64,000 nt of DNA from Nitrosococcus wardiae (GTDB lineage Bacteria; Pseudomonadota; Gammaproteobacteria; Nitrosococcales; Nitrosococcaceae). Of this stretch, positions 1 through 7,736 are shown piece after piece. The DNA lies in contig NZ_CP038033.1 of NCBI RefSeq assembly GCF_004421105.1, forward strand, positions 2,809,659-2,873,658, given 5' to 3'. The position numbers were made by a program, and so were the translations under genes. The stretch's first letter is position 1, and every line of letters begins with the position of its first letter. Under the pieces are notes generated by a model. That model did not search any database. It had not been told where the DNA came from and saw only the letters and a list, made by a program, of their open reading frames with translations.

Positions 1-362
1 TACTAGGAATTGCCAAGGGACCTGAGCGTAAAGCAGGGAAGGAAACCCTGTTTTTGGCAGGACATGATACTCCAATCATCGTCGCCCCGGATTCTCCCGC
101 CTTGCATCTATTGCAGCATCTCCGGGATGAAGCCCATCGCTTTGCCGTTGCCAATCATCGCCAGCGCCGGATTAAAGGGCATAAGATTTCTCCTTTGGAG
201 ACGATCCCGGGTCTCGGTCCCAAACGGCGACAGAAACTATTGATCCAATTAGGCGGATTGCGAGAAGTCGCCCGGGCAGGGGTCGAAGAACTAGTTCGTG
301 TGCCGGGAATCAGCTTGGATCTAGCGCAACGTATTTATGACTCCTTTCATGGACGGGAATGA
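1..362 (+). CDS. uvrC: UvrABC excinuclease subunit C, C-terminal part (5' end outside window)
   Basis: The reading frame is open from base 3 and ends with TGA at 360-362. It encodes the last ~119 residues of UvrC, which makes the dual incisions in nucleotide excision repair. The visible part holds the end of the RNase H-like endonuclease domain (HRFAVANHR, motif RRIKGHK) and the C-terminal helix-hairpin-helix pair (IPGLGPKRRQKLL and VPGISLDLAQRIYD) that binds DNA. pgsA follows, the usual gammaproteobacterial uvrC-pgsA order. Only the upstream truncation by the window edge limits the call. Confidence 0.95.
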   Translation, partial: LGIAKGPERKAGKETLFLAGHDTPIIVAPDSPALHLLQHLRDEAHRFAVANHRQRRIKGHKISPLETIPGLGPKRRQKLLIQLGGLREVARAGVEELVRVPGISLDLAQRIYDSFHGRE

Positions 363-424
363 GGGTGAACCTAAGTGGGAATAGCTGTGGTAAGGTAAAG
401 GCTCCGTTAGTTTTTGAGCGGAAA

Positions 425-1012
425 ATGGCTAAGTTCATGCCTATCTACACGATTCCTAATTTAATGACGGTGCTCCGTATTGTCGCCATTCCTATTTTAG
501 TGGTGGTATTTTACCTTCCTGTACCCTATGCTCGCGGGATTTGCGCGGCGTTGTTTGGTTTGGCGGCCATTACCGACTGGTTAGATGGTTACTTGGCGAG
601 GCGTTGGCAGCAAACCTCCCCATTTGGGGCTTTTCTTGATCCCGTCGCTGATAAATTAATGGTAGTCGTGGCCTTGATATTGCTTCTACAGAGCCATCCT
701 TCCGTGCCAATGGCTCTGTCAGTGGCGGTGATCGTTGGCCGGGAACTGACGATATCCGCACTGCGAGAATGGATGGCAGAAATTGGGTTACGCGCTAGCG
801 TCGCCGTATCCATGCTAGGAAAATTCAAAACTACCTTTCAGATGATTGCGGTTTTTCTGCTGCTCTATCAAGATCCTATTGGACCGATTCCGATATGGGA
901 AATTGGTTTAGTCCTTCTCTATATCGCGGTGGCCTTAACGTTGGGGTCAATGATCGTTTATCTTAATGCTGCCTGGGCGGCACTGTCTGGACAGGCGGAA
1001 GATCGGGCTTAG
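425..1012 (+). CDS. pgsA: CDP-diacylglycerol--glycerol-3-phosphate 3-phosphatidyltransferase
   Basis: Inner-membrane enzyme that makes phosphatidylglycerol phosphate from CDP-diacylglycerol and glycerol-3-phosphate. The CDP-alcohol phosphotransferase signature is visible (TDWLDGYLARRW followed by GAFLDPVADK), with about four to five hydrophobic segments. An in-frame ATG at 359 overlaps the uvrC stop, but the extra N-terminus from it is not membrane-like or conserved. The start at 425 (MAKFMPIYTIPN) or at 437 gives the normal family N-terminus and a length near 195 residues. It lies downstream of uvrC and upstream of tRNA-Gly, as in E. coli. Confidence 0.93.
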   Translation: MAKFMPIYTIPNLMTVLRIVAIPILVVVFYLPVPYARGICAALFGLAAITDWLDGYLARRWQQTSPFGAFLDPVADKLMVVVALILLLQSHPSVPMALSVAVIVGRELTISALREWMAEIGLRASVAVSMLGKFKTTFQMIAVFLLLYQDPIGPIPIWEIGLVLLYIAVALTLGSMIVYLNAAWAALSGQAEDRA

Positions 1013-1013
1013 C

Positions 1014-1041
1014 TTGACATAGAAAAGTTCGCTGTTACAAT
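1014..1041 (+). promoter_or_regulatory. sigma-70 promoter of the tRNA-Gly-Cys-Leu cluster
   Basis: TTGACA at 1014-1019 and TACAAT at 1036-1041 are separated by 16 bp, starting just after the pgsA stop. The predicted start point falls a few bases before the mature tRNA-Gly 5' end at 1056. Confidence 0.7.
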
Positions 1042-1055
1042 AAATACCGCATTGG

Positions 1056-1131
<76 letters not shown>

Positions 1132-1147
1132 AATCATATTCTGATAA

Positions 1148-1176
1148 TTTTCAGGGATTTCCTCCCTTAGTATAAT
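1148..1176 (+). promoter_or_regulatory. possible promoter before tRNA-Cys
   Basis: A perfect TATAAT at 1171-1176 is preceded at 17 bp by a weaker TTTTCA (1148-1153). The tRNA-Cys 5' end is 22 bases downstream of the -10 box. It may supplement read-through from the tRNA-Gly promoter. Confidence 0.4.
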
Positions 1177-1197
1177 CTTTAAAATTATCCAATTTAG

Positions 1198-1270
1198 GCT
1201 GGGTGGCAGAGTGGTCATGCAGCGGCCTGCAAAGCCGTGGACGCCGGTTCGATTCCGACCCCAGCCTCCA
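1198..1270 (+). tRNA. tRNA-Cys(GCA)
   Basis: The acceptor stem GGCTGGG (1198-1204) pairs with CCCAGCC (1260-1266), followed by discriminator T (normal for Cys) and CCA. The anticodon GCA is at 1229-1231 within loop CTGCAAA. The T-loop is GGTTCGATTCC. It is the second member of the conserved Gly-Cys-Leu trio. Confidence 0.96.
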
Positions 1271-1447
1271 TTCCTTAAGTGGATATAAGTTGAAGTATTG
1301 CTTCATCGTTGAATTCGCGTTAAAGTTCCCTAGGTTAGGAATCTTAGGAACCAGGAAGGTGCAGATCCCACGCTCATTTTGTCGGGCTGATAAATAAAAT
1401 TAAAGTTGGTAGCGTCGAAATTCCGAAGAACAAGTATAGCCCCCAAG

Positions 1448-1781
1448 GCCCGGGTGGCGAAATAGGTAGACGCAAGGGACTTAGTCACTTGAGCACCTAG
1501 ATGGGAAACCTCTAGCGTGAATGGAGTCAAATTCGGGGAAACCTCAGCACTTTTTAAGGTGGTGGCAATCCCGAGCTAAGCCTTATTTAAAGGAAAGTGT
1601 AGAGACTTAACGGCTCCTACCTAAGTTTATTGTTTCGGGTCCCAGACGAGGCACTGAATAGGGTAAAGATAAAGTCCAGACCACAAATGTGTTTTATTAA
1701 GCACAGCAGCGAAAGTTGTAGCGGGTAAGAAAATCCCTTGGGGGAAACCCCGTGCCGGTTCGATTCCGGCCCCGGGCACCA
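1448..1781 (+). tRNA. tRNA-Leu(UAA), split by a group I intron
   Basis: The 5' exon is 1448-1482 and the 3' exon 1730-1781. Joined they give an 87-nt class II tRNA with acceptor GCCCGGG/CCCGGGC (1448-1454 with 1771-1777), discriminator A, encoded CCA and a variable arm. The anticodon stem AGGGA (1475-1479) pairs perfectly with TCCCT (1734-1738) only after the exons are joined. That creates loop CTTAAAA with anticodon UAA (U1482, A1730, A1731). The position is that of E. coli leuZ, third in the Gly-Cys-Leu trio. Splicing is required for function. Confidence 0.93.
1483..1729 (+). ncRNA. group I self-splicing intron inside tRNA-Leu(UAA)
   Basis: This 247-nt intron lies between anticodon positions 34 and 35, the site used by the cyanobacterial and plastid tRNA-Leu introns (subgroup IC3). 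The core elements are visible: P-like AATTCGGGGAAACCT starting near 1529, Q GGCAATCCCGAGC at 1564-1576, R GTGTAGAGACTTAACGG at about 1597-1613, and S AAGATAAAGTCC at 1666-1677. A GCGAAAGT tetraloop helix lies near the 3' end. The last exon base U1482 can form the P1 wobble with G1491 (CTT with GAG), and the terminal omega-G is base 1729. There is no room for a homing endonuclease and no ORF inside. Confidence 0.92.
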
Positions 1782-1792
1782 TCGAAGATATA

Positions 1793-1832
1793 AAAAAAAA
1801 GCCTCAGGCCTTAATAGACCTGAGGCTTTATT
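1793..1832 (+). terminator. rho-independent terminator of the tRNA cluster
   Basis: Stem GCCTCAGG (1801-1808) pairs with CCTGAGGC (1819-1826). An A-run precedes it and TTTATT follows. It lies 12 bases after the tRNA-Leu CCA end. Confidence 0.88.
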
Positions 1833-1847
1833 CGATTCGCTACCAAG

Positions 1848-2321
1848 ATGGCCGGATTTTCATCGCCAATGACCGCAGGAGACTTCGATGGATATATAAC
1901 CGGCAAGATCTGGCGGTGCTGCTGCCGACGCGGCCAAGCAGGGCAGTATACACCACTGTATTTCGTAACTTCGGCCTCCACCACCGGCGGTGGAGACGGG
2001 TTCAACCAACCGATCTTCATTGGGACTAACCTAGTTCCTGGACAAAACAATACGGCTTACTTCGATATCACCGTTTACTCACCTGACCTCAAGCCCGCCA
2101 ACGGCTCCACCGGTATAAAGGCGCTTAAAGCAGATGACGGCCCCCAGCCGCAACAAATCCGACGCCGCCATTACAATGGCAAGCTGATGGCGGTTGCCAC
2201 CGACCTCCGTGTCGGCGCGAATGATCAGATCCCCCTGTCACTGCCGTTCACCGATAAAACCCCCGACACCACAATTCACTTCGGTGAATTGTTGCTTGAA
2301 GACAGCCAGGACCGGCAATAA
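1848..2321 (+). CDS. orphan hypothetical ORF, possibly a remnant
   Basis: This 157-codon ORF starts at ATG 1848, directly after the tRNA terminator. Codon choice is regular with G/C-rich third positions, so it looks coding at some time, but I recognise no family. It has no signal peptide or membrane segment. Residues ~40-85 are rich in Gly, Thr and Asn (GQNNTAYFDITVYSPDLKP), and the C-terminal part is DQIPLSLPFTDK then FGELLLED. There is no convincing ribosome site. The following 260 bases (to 2581) contain an imperfect inverted repeat (GTCCCA 2400 / TGGGAC 2430) and a hairpin (AGCAGAAG/CTTCTGCT, 2478-2498), but no gene. It could be a fragment left beside a tRNA integration hotspot. Confidence 0.3.
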   Translation: MAGFSSPMTAGDFDGYITGKIWRCCCRRGQAGQYTPLYFVTSASTTGGGDGFNQPIFIGTNLVPGQNNTAYFDITVYSPDLKPANGSTGIKALKADDGPQPQQIRRRHYNGKLMAVATDLRVGANDQIPLSLPFTDKTPDTTIHFGELLLEDSQDRQ

Positions 2322-2581
2322 CAGTTGTGGGTAGCGCCGATCATCGGCCTGAGCTCCCAGCATATAGGCCGAGTTTTGGCGGCAAATCAAGCCCCTCCAG
2401 TCCCAAATACCGCTTGATTTCCCGTATACTGGGACAACCGGACACGGTTTCAAGCTTAAGAGAATTAGGGGATTATTAGCAGAAGTTTATCTTCTGCTGG
2501 AGTTGGTTCCTGTATCGTAGGCCTTGATAAGGGTTGCCAACTGTTGCAATAGTTCATTAGAGGCGGCACTGTTTTCCGTCA

Positions 2582-4181
2582 TCACAGCACGTTTGTCAGG
2601 TAAAGGCGGTGCAGGGGGGGCGCTTGTTGGCCAAAATAAAAGCCAAGCACCAACGTAATAATGGGTGGAAGCACCTTGATAAGCGAATCAAACACAAGTT
2701 TGCCCGGGGCCTCACCGTCTTTTTCGGCTGAAGGCCCCCAAGTGCAAACCGCTATCCCTAAAATAAGTAAAAATGCAAGAACAGATAAAACACCGGCCGC
2801 GAAATATAATCGTCGAACCTCTTTACGCAGGACTTCATCGCCTTGACGATAGCCATAACTGTCATTGAAAGGCTTAAAGTTATCTAGGTCCACATAGCAG
2901 AGGACAAAGAAACGCTCTTGGTCGAGCAATTTCTGAAGATGTTCATTGATGGGAATATTACCGGGCAGCAAGGTCAATGGGTTAGCATAGCGAGCATTCC
3001 GTAGTTGAATTCTGGTAATACACCGGAGCAAATCGACGACGGTGCCTACCCCTAAATAGCGACCCCGATCGGTAATGATAAAATCATCTTGTACGCGCGT
3101 GTCGTGACGCTGGGTGATCGCTTGGCTAAGGTTATCAACCCGTTGATGCTTATCGGCGATGATGGGACATCTGTCCATCAATATAAGTCACGTCCATAAC
3201 GACTAGCATAGAGTTCCATAAATCGATCCCGGCGAACGATGCCCATGGGATGACCTTGTTCAGTGACTACGGGAAGGCTTTGAAGTTCCGGCTCGGCTAC
3301 GAATCTATCGGCGACCGTGCTGGCAACTTCCTCTGGGATAACCGGTTCGATGGGCACTAGCAGATAGGCGACTGTTTCCTCACAGCTGGTGGTGTAGCCC
3401 GAAACAGGTTCAAAGACCATAAAGGTCGAAGCAGGGGCACGGAAATCACCGGTTGAATATGGGGCCGACCAAAATAGTATCCCTGACCAAGTTCAATTCC
3501 CATTTCCTTGACAACAGTATACTCTTGAGCCGTTTCTATTCCCTCGGCGATGACACGGCAATTTAGATTTTGGGTAATCTCTAAAATAGAGCGTACGAAT
3601 TGGCATTTGGTGGAATCTTCATGGATATTTTGAATGAAATGGCGATCCACCTTGACATAGTCGGGCCGTAGCTCGGACCAGGAACGAAGCCCTGAATATC
3701 CCGCGCCCAGATCATCGATAGCAATAGCAAAGCCGGTGGTACGGTAATATTCAGTGGCCTCGCGCATCAGAGCATAATCAGTGATAGGCTGTTGTTCGGT
3801 CAGCTCAATGACCACTTGGCTGGTAGGAATTTCATTTTGGCTTAGAAGCTCAATGAGCCCACAGTAATTAGGACCAGGTTCAAGGATGACACAAGGGTTG
3901 ACATTGAGGAACAACTTGCCGGGTAGACGAAGCTGTTGATAACGTTGAATGATGAGCTCTTGGCAGAGACCTTGGAGATCGGCTAAAGCACTGGTACGCC
4001 CAGCGGCATCGAATAGGTTGAGGGGGGAGTGGAGATGGGTATCTGAAGGACCGCGAATAAGGCCTTCGAAACCGAAAATATCCCGTTTGCTAAAAAGGAC
4101 GATGGGTTGAAACAATACAGTAAGCGCACGATCGTGGATGATTTGCGCTAGCAAATTGGGCTCGGCAGACATGGATAACAT
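2582..4181 (-). pseudogene. broken EAL-CBS-GGDEF cyclic-di-GMP protein, fused to a membrane-protein fragment
   Basis: Read from 4181 downward, codons 1-260 encode an EAL phosphodiesterase domain (FEGLIRG in place of EAL, then FLNVNP, VIELTEQQ, IDDLGAGYSGL, IAEGIET, QGYYFGRP). The frame shifts near 3420 into a CBS-like segment (VADRFVAEPELQSLPVV). It stops at 3178, then resumes in another frame (FIITDRGRYLG, NPLTLLPGNIPINE, CYVDLDNFKPFND). The GGDEF domain is cut before its signature, at GDEVLR. It then runs into an unrelated tail with two membrane segments (LSVLAFLLILGIAV and IITLVLGFYFG). Two frame breaks, an apparent small deletion at 3178 and the chimeric end make this a pseudogene. Confidence 0.85.
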
Positions 4182-4367
4182 CCTAGAATTTGAGTCAAAG
4201 ACAGTTTTTAAGTTATTGATTATTTTGTAAGGTTACTAAATCAGATAAAGTGGCCTAGTATAGGCACCCTAGTGCTTATTGTTTGTGACAGGTCGATATT
4301 CGCTATGGTTTATCGGTCTTAGTCTGCAAGGGTATGAATAGGAGACAAGCCCAACCGTCCCCTAGGG

Positions 4368-4383
4368 TGTGACTTAAGTCACA
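4368..4383. promoter_or_regulatory. CRP/Vfr-type palindromic operator
   Basis: TGTGACTTAAGTCACA is a perfect 16-bp palindrome that exactly matches the CRP half-sites TGTGA-N6-TCACA, followed by a T-run. It lies 79 bp before the OPT transporter start. CRP-family control is inferred from the site only. Confidence 0.6.
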
Positions 4384-4461
4384 TTTTTTTCTTCTGTCAC
4401 GAAAGGGTAAAAGTTTCAGATGGGATAGGAGAATATCTCGTTGAACAAGGAGAGTGCTGAG

Positions 4462-6399
4462 ATGCAAGAAGTTACGGTGCCACCACCTCAGCTTACCATC
4501 AAAGCGATAGTGCTGAGCGTCCTGCTGGCAGCGCTCCTTGCGGGGGCAAATGCATATCTAGGGCTGTTCGCTGGCATGACCGTCTCGGCTTCAATCCCCG
4601 CAGCGGTCATCTCCATGGGAGTGCTGAGTTTGTTCCGCCGCTCCAATATTTTGGAGAACAATATTGTCCAAACGGGAGCTTCAGCCGGCGAGTCCCTAGC
4701 TGCCGGGGTGATCTTCACCCTTCCTGCACTGGTGATCATGAACTATTGGCCTGCTTTCGATTACGGGTGGGTGCTGGTAATCGCCGGCCTAGGCGGGTTG
4801 TTGGGAGTGCTATTCACCATTCCCTTGCGCCGTTCCCTCATTGTGGAGGAAGGACTCACCTTCCCGGAAGGTATTGCCACAGCGGAAGTATTGCGGGTCG
4901 GTGAGAATCCAAAACGGGGTCTCGGCTACCTCATGGGGGCTGCCCTAGCCGGTGGGTTGACCAAGTTGGCCGAGACGGGATTGGGGCTTTGGAATAGTGT
5001 GGCCCAGACAGGGGCCTACATGAGCAAAGCCGCTGTTTATGGAGGGGCTAATCTTTCTCCCGCTTTACTCAGCGTGGGCTATATTGTGGGCATCAATATT
5101 GCTGGGTTAGTTTTCGCCGGTGGCGTTATTGCCTGGTGCTTGGCTATCCCCCTGTATAGCGTCTTCTTTCTCGAAACCCACCCAGAGTTGGCAGCTCTGG
5201 CCGCCAAAGGCGTCTCGGCAGTTGATCTGGCCTATGCTATCTGGTCAAGTGAAGTGCGCTATCTGGGGGTGGGAGCAATGCTGGTGGGTGGGCTCTGGGC
5301 ATTATTTTCCATGCGTCGCTCCTTGGCCACGGGTCTTCATGGAGGGCTGCGCCAATATGCAGGGCATAGAGACAAGGTTTTATCCCCTGCCGAGCGGGAT
5401 ATCCCCATGCAGTGGGTACTTCAGGGTATCCTGCTGCTCTTGGTACCTCTTTTCTTTCTCTATCATAGCATCCATAGCCAGGTGACTTTGGGTATTAGTC
5501 TGACTATGACCCTGGTTATGGTGATTGCCGGTTTTCTCTTTGCCTCCGTAGCAGCTTACATGGCCGGTTTGGTCGGCTCATCCAACAATCCTATCTCCGG
5601 CGTAACCATCGCTACTATCCTCTTTTCCTCCCTGGCACTACTATGGCTCATGGGTTCGGAAGCAGCGATAGGCCCCATGGCGGCTATCCTGATTGGCGCG
5701 GTAGTGGCTTGTGCTGCTGCTATTGCGGGGGACAATATGCAGGATCTGAAGGCGGGTTATCTGGTGGGGGCAACCCCCTGGAAACAGCAACTCATGCAGG
5801 GAATAGGCGTCCTTTCCTCGGCTCTGGTCATGGCGCCCATCTTAAATTTACTGCTCAAAGCCTATGGTATGGGGGTCCCGACACCTGAGCACCCCACCCC
5901 CCTGTTAGCTCCCCAGGCGACTTTGATGGCTTCAGTAGCGGAAGGCGTTTTCGGCGCTGATCTTCCCTGGAAGATGGTAGGGTTAGGGGCGTTAATGGGA
6001 GGGGCCATTATCGGAGTTGATACTTGGCTTAGCGCCCGTGGTTCATCCTGGCGGGCGCCGGTGTTGGCCGTAGCAGTAGGCGTCTACCTGCCATTAAACC
6101 TTTCCGTGCCGATTTTTATCGGTGGGTTGATTGCCAAGGCGGCTGAGGGGGTTCGCCATCGTCTTGGCGATCTGGAGCGTAGGGAACGCTATCGGCGCTA
6201 TGGTCTGTTAGTGGCTGCTGGTTTAATCACTGGTGAAGCGTTGGCCGGTATTTTGATGGCAATTCCTATTGTAATTACGGGCAACCGTGAAGTGTTGGCA
6301 TTGGCCCAGGCCCCCTGGGGGGGGCTTCCTGGGCTGGTGGTGATGGGAGTTATTGCCTGGGGGTTATATCGCGCAGCCTGCGGTGGTCTCGGAAAATAA
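4462..6399 (+). CDS. OPT-family oligopeptide (or metal-chelate) transporter
   Basis: A polytopic inner-membrane protein of 645 residues with 14 or more hydrophobic segments. The N-terminal OPT signature is present (LLAGANAYLGLFAGMTVSASIPAAV, then NIVQTGASAGES). There are also the conserved EEGLTFPEG and GSSNNPISG motifs and a DNMQDLKAGY loop. The family imports oligopeptides or peptide-like metal chelates by proton symport; the substrate cannot be told here. I chose ATG 4462 because AAGGAG (4447-4452) is 9 bases upstream; a TTG at 4441 would include that site in the coding region. The stop overlaps the next ATG (TAATG), so the two genes are probably co-translated. A CRP-type palindrome lies upstream. 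Confidence 0.9.
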   Translation: MQEVTVPPPQLTIKAIVLSVLLAALLAGANAYLGLFAGMTVSASIPAAVISMGVLSLFRRSNILENNIVQTGASAGESLAAGVIFTLPALVIMNYWPAFDYGWVLVIAGLGGLLGVLFTIPLRRSLIVEEGLTFPEGIATAEVLRVGENPKRGLGYLMGAALAGGLTKLAETGLGLWNSVAQTGAYMSKAAVYGGANLSPALLSVGYIVGINIAGLVFAGGVIAWCLAIPLYSVFFLETHPELAALAAKGVSAVDLAYAIWSSEVRYLGVGAMLVGGLWALFSMRRSLATGLHGGLRQYAGHRDKVLSPAERDIPMQWVLQGILLLLVPLFFLYHSIHSQVTLGISLTMTLVMVIAGFLFASVAAYMAGLVGSSNNPISGVTIATILFSSLALLWLMGSEAAIGPMAAILIGAVVACAAAIAGDNMQDLKAGYLVGATPWKQQLMQGIGVLSSALVMAPILNLLLKAYGMGVPTPEHPTPLLAPQATLMASVAEGVFGADLPWKMVGLGALMGGAIIGVDTWLSARGSSWRAPVLAVAVGVYLPLNLSVPIFIGGLIAKAAEGVRHRLGDLERRERYRRYGLLVAAGLITGEALAGILMAIPIVITGNREVLALAQAPWGGLPGLVVMGVIAWGLYRAACGGLGK

Positions 6400-7184
6400 T
6401 GCTCTCCCATCTGCAAATCCGAATTCTCTGGCTACTAGGGATAGTGGTGATCTGCGGCCTGGGAATATTGTTTTTGGACCCTATCCCTCAGGACCCAAAC
6501 TATCACCGCTTTGCGGATGATCGTCCTTATTTCGGGATTCCCAATTTTTTAAATGTGATCTCCAATCTCCCCTTAATACTTGTTGGCATTATCGGGTTGG
6601 GGTGGACACTCAGGGTTAGAAAGGTTGCACCTGACCCCTTATTGCTTTTGCCATATGGAATCTTTTTCGCGGGTGTTTTTCTGACAGGCATGGGTTCCTG
6701 CTACTATCACGCCTTACCTGAGAATAAGACCTTAGTTTGGGATCGCTATCCTATGACCTTGGCCTTTATGGCCCTTTTCAGTGCTATTTGGATGGAACAT
6801 GTGAGTCGCAAGGGAGGCATAATTTTACTACCCGGGTTTTTGCTGCTCGGTTTTTTCAGCGTTTGGTATTGGGAGTATACCGAGCGCTCAGGTCTGGGGG
6901 ATCTCCGTCTTTATGGAGGAGTCCAGTTTGTACCGCTACTGCTTATCCCCTTTATCCTGGCTTGGTTTCGTTCCGGTTATAGCAAGCGCCACTATTTCTT
7001 TTATGCCCTCGGTTTCTATGGTCTGGCAAAGGTCTTGGAGCATTTTGATAGGGAGCTTTTTCAAGCAACCGGCGTTGTCAGTGGCCATTCCCTTAAGCAT
7101 TTAGCGGCGGCATTGGCCGCGTTCGTTATCCTACTCATGCTCTGCCATAGGCAATTTCAGGAAAAGCCGGGCAGAATATTATAA
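6399..7184 (+). CDS. ceramidase-family (CREST superfamily) membrane protein
   Basis: 261 residues with seven or so hydrophobic segments. The alkaline ceramidase family motif is clear: FLNVISNLP near residue 48, then GMGSCYYHALPENKTLVWDR around 105-125, and a C-terminal GHSLKHLAAA with conserved histidines. Known members are zinc-dependent membrane hydrolases; many bacterial homologues have no tested substrate. The start codon overlaps the OPT gene stop (TAATG). An amide-bond membrane hydrolase is inferred, not shown. Confidence 0.8.
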   Translation: MLSHLQIRILWLLGIVVICGLGILFLDPIPQDPNYHRFADDRPYFGIPNFLNVISNLPLILVGIIGLGWTLRVRKVAPDPLLLLPYGIFFAGVFLTGMGSCYYHALPENKTLVWDRYPMTLAFMALFSAIWMEHVSRKGGIILLPGFLLLGFFSVWYWEYTERSGLGDLRLYGGVQFVPLLLIPFILAWFRSGYSKRHYFFYALGFYGLAKVLEHFDRELFQATGVVSGHSLKHLAAALAAFVILLMLCHRQFQEKPGRIL

Positions 7185-7219
7185 ACTGTAGGTTTTAATC
7201 CTTCTTTGGGGGAGTCCCT

Positions 7220-7705
7220 GTGAAAGCCCCAAAAATCGCTGCTCATTCTCTCTTTACCCTCTTGGTTATCTTTGGATTTCCAGCAGCAACCATTGCGGTA
7301 GCGGATATTACCGGCTATGCGCTGGTGCAAGATGACGGTTCGCTGAAAGTGGGCAGGCGCACCATTCATCTCTATGGTATTTACATTCCCCAAACACCCG
7401 TGACCTGTCGCTCGTTTTTGCAGCCTAGACGTTGTGCACCACGAGCCGCTTTAGCTCTAGATTTCAAGATCCAAGGGTTTGTCCATTGCAAGGAGAGAGA
7501 AATCTATCAAGACGGCAGTATCAATGCCGTTTGCCATGCCGATTATACCTCGGTTTCCATGGGGATCGATCTGGCTGCTTACCTGTTAGAGCAGGGCTGG
7601 GCAGTGGCCTTGCCTGATGCTCCCTTTGAATATCATGTGCTTGAGAAAATCGCGCGGCATAAGGGCTTTGGAATATGGGGGTTTTCGGAAATGATTATTC
7701 GATAA
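7220..7705 (+). CDS. exported thermonuclease-like (SNase fold) protein, active site degenerate
   Basis: 161 residues from GTG 7220, which has a GGGGGAG site 5 bases upstream. An N-terminal signal-like hydrophobic stretch (SLFTLLVIFGFPAATIAVA) precedes an SNase-like domain: KVGRRTIHLYGIYIP, ARxALALDF, and the C-terminal LLEQGWAVALPDAPFEYHVLEKIARHKGFGIWG. The usual catalytic segment RLxGIDxPE reads HLYGIYIPQ, so the key Arg, Asp and Glu are not in place. Four cysteines (two near 55-64, two near 93-107) suggest periplasmic disulfides. It is probably a binding protein or inactive nuclease. Confidence 0.65.
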   Translation: MKAPKIAAHSLFTLLVIFGFPAATIAVADITGYALVQDDGSLKVGRRTIHLYGIYIPQTPVTCRSFLQPRRCAPRAALALDFKIQGFVHCKEREIYQDGSINAVCHADYTSVSMGIDLAAYLLEQGWAVALPDAPFEYHVLEKIARHKGFGIWGFSEMIIR

Positions 7706-7736
7706 TCCTATCAAAGTAAAGCCCCGGGAGGTATCA

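Noticed and set aside
1435-1440. Separate promoter just before tRNA-Leu(UAA)
   Set aside because: TATAGC has no acceptable -35 box at the right spacing. Read-through from the upstream tRNA promoters explains expression.
2390-2500. Possible attachment-site duplication of the tRNA-Leu 3' end
   Set aside because: No second copy of the tRNA 3' end (GGTTCGATTCCGGC) was found downstream within the window, and no integrase is present.
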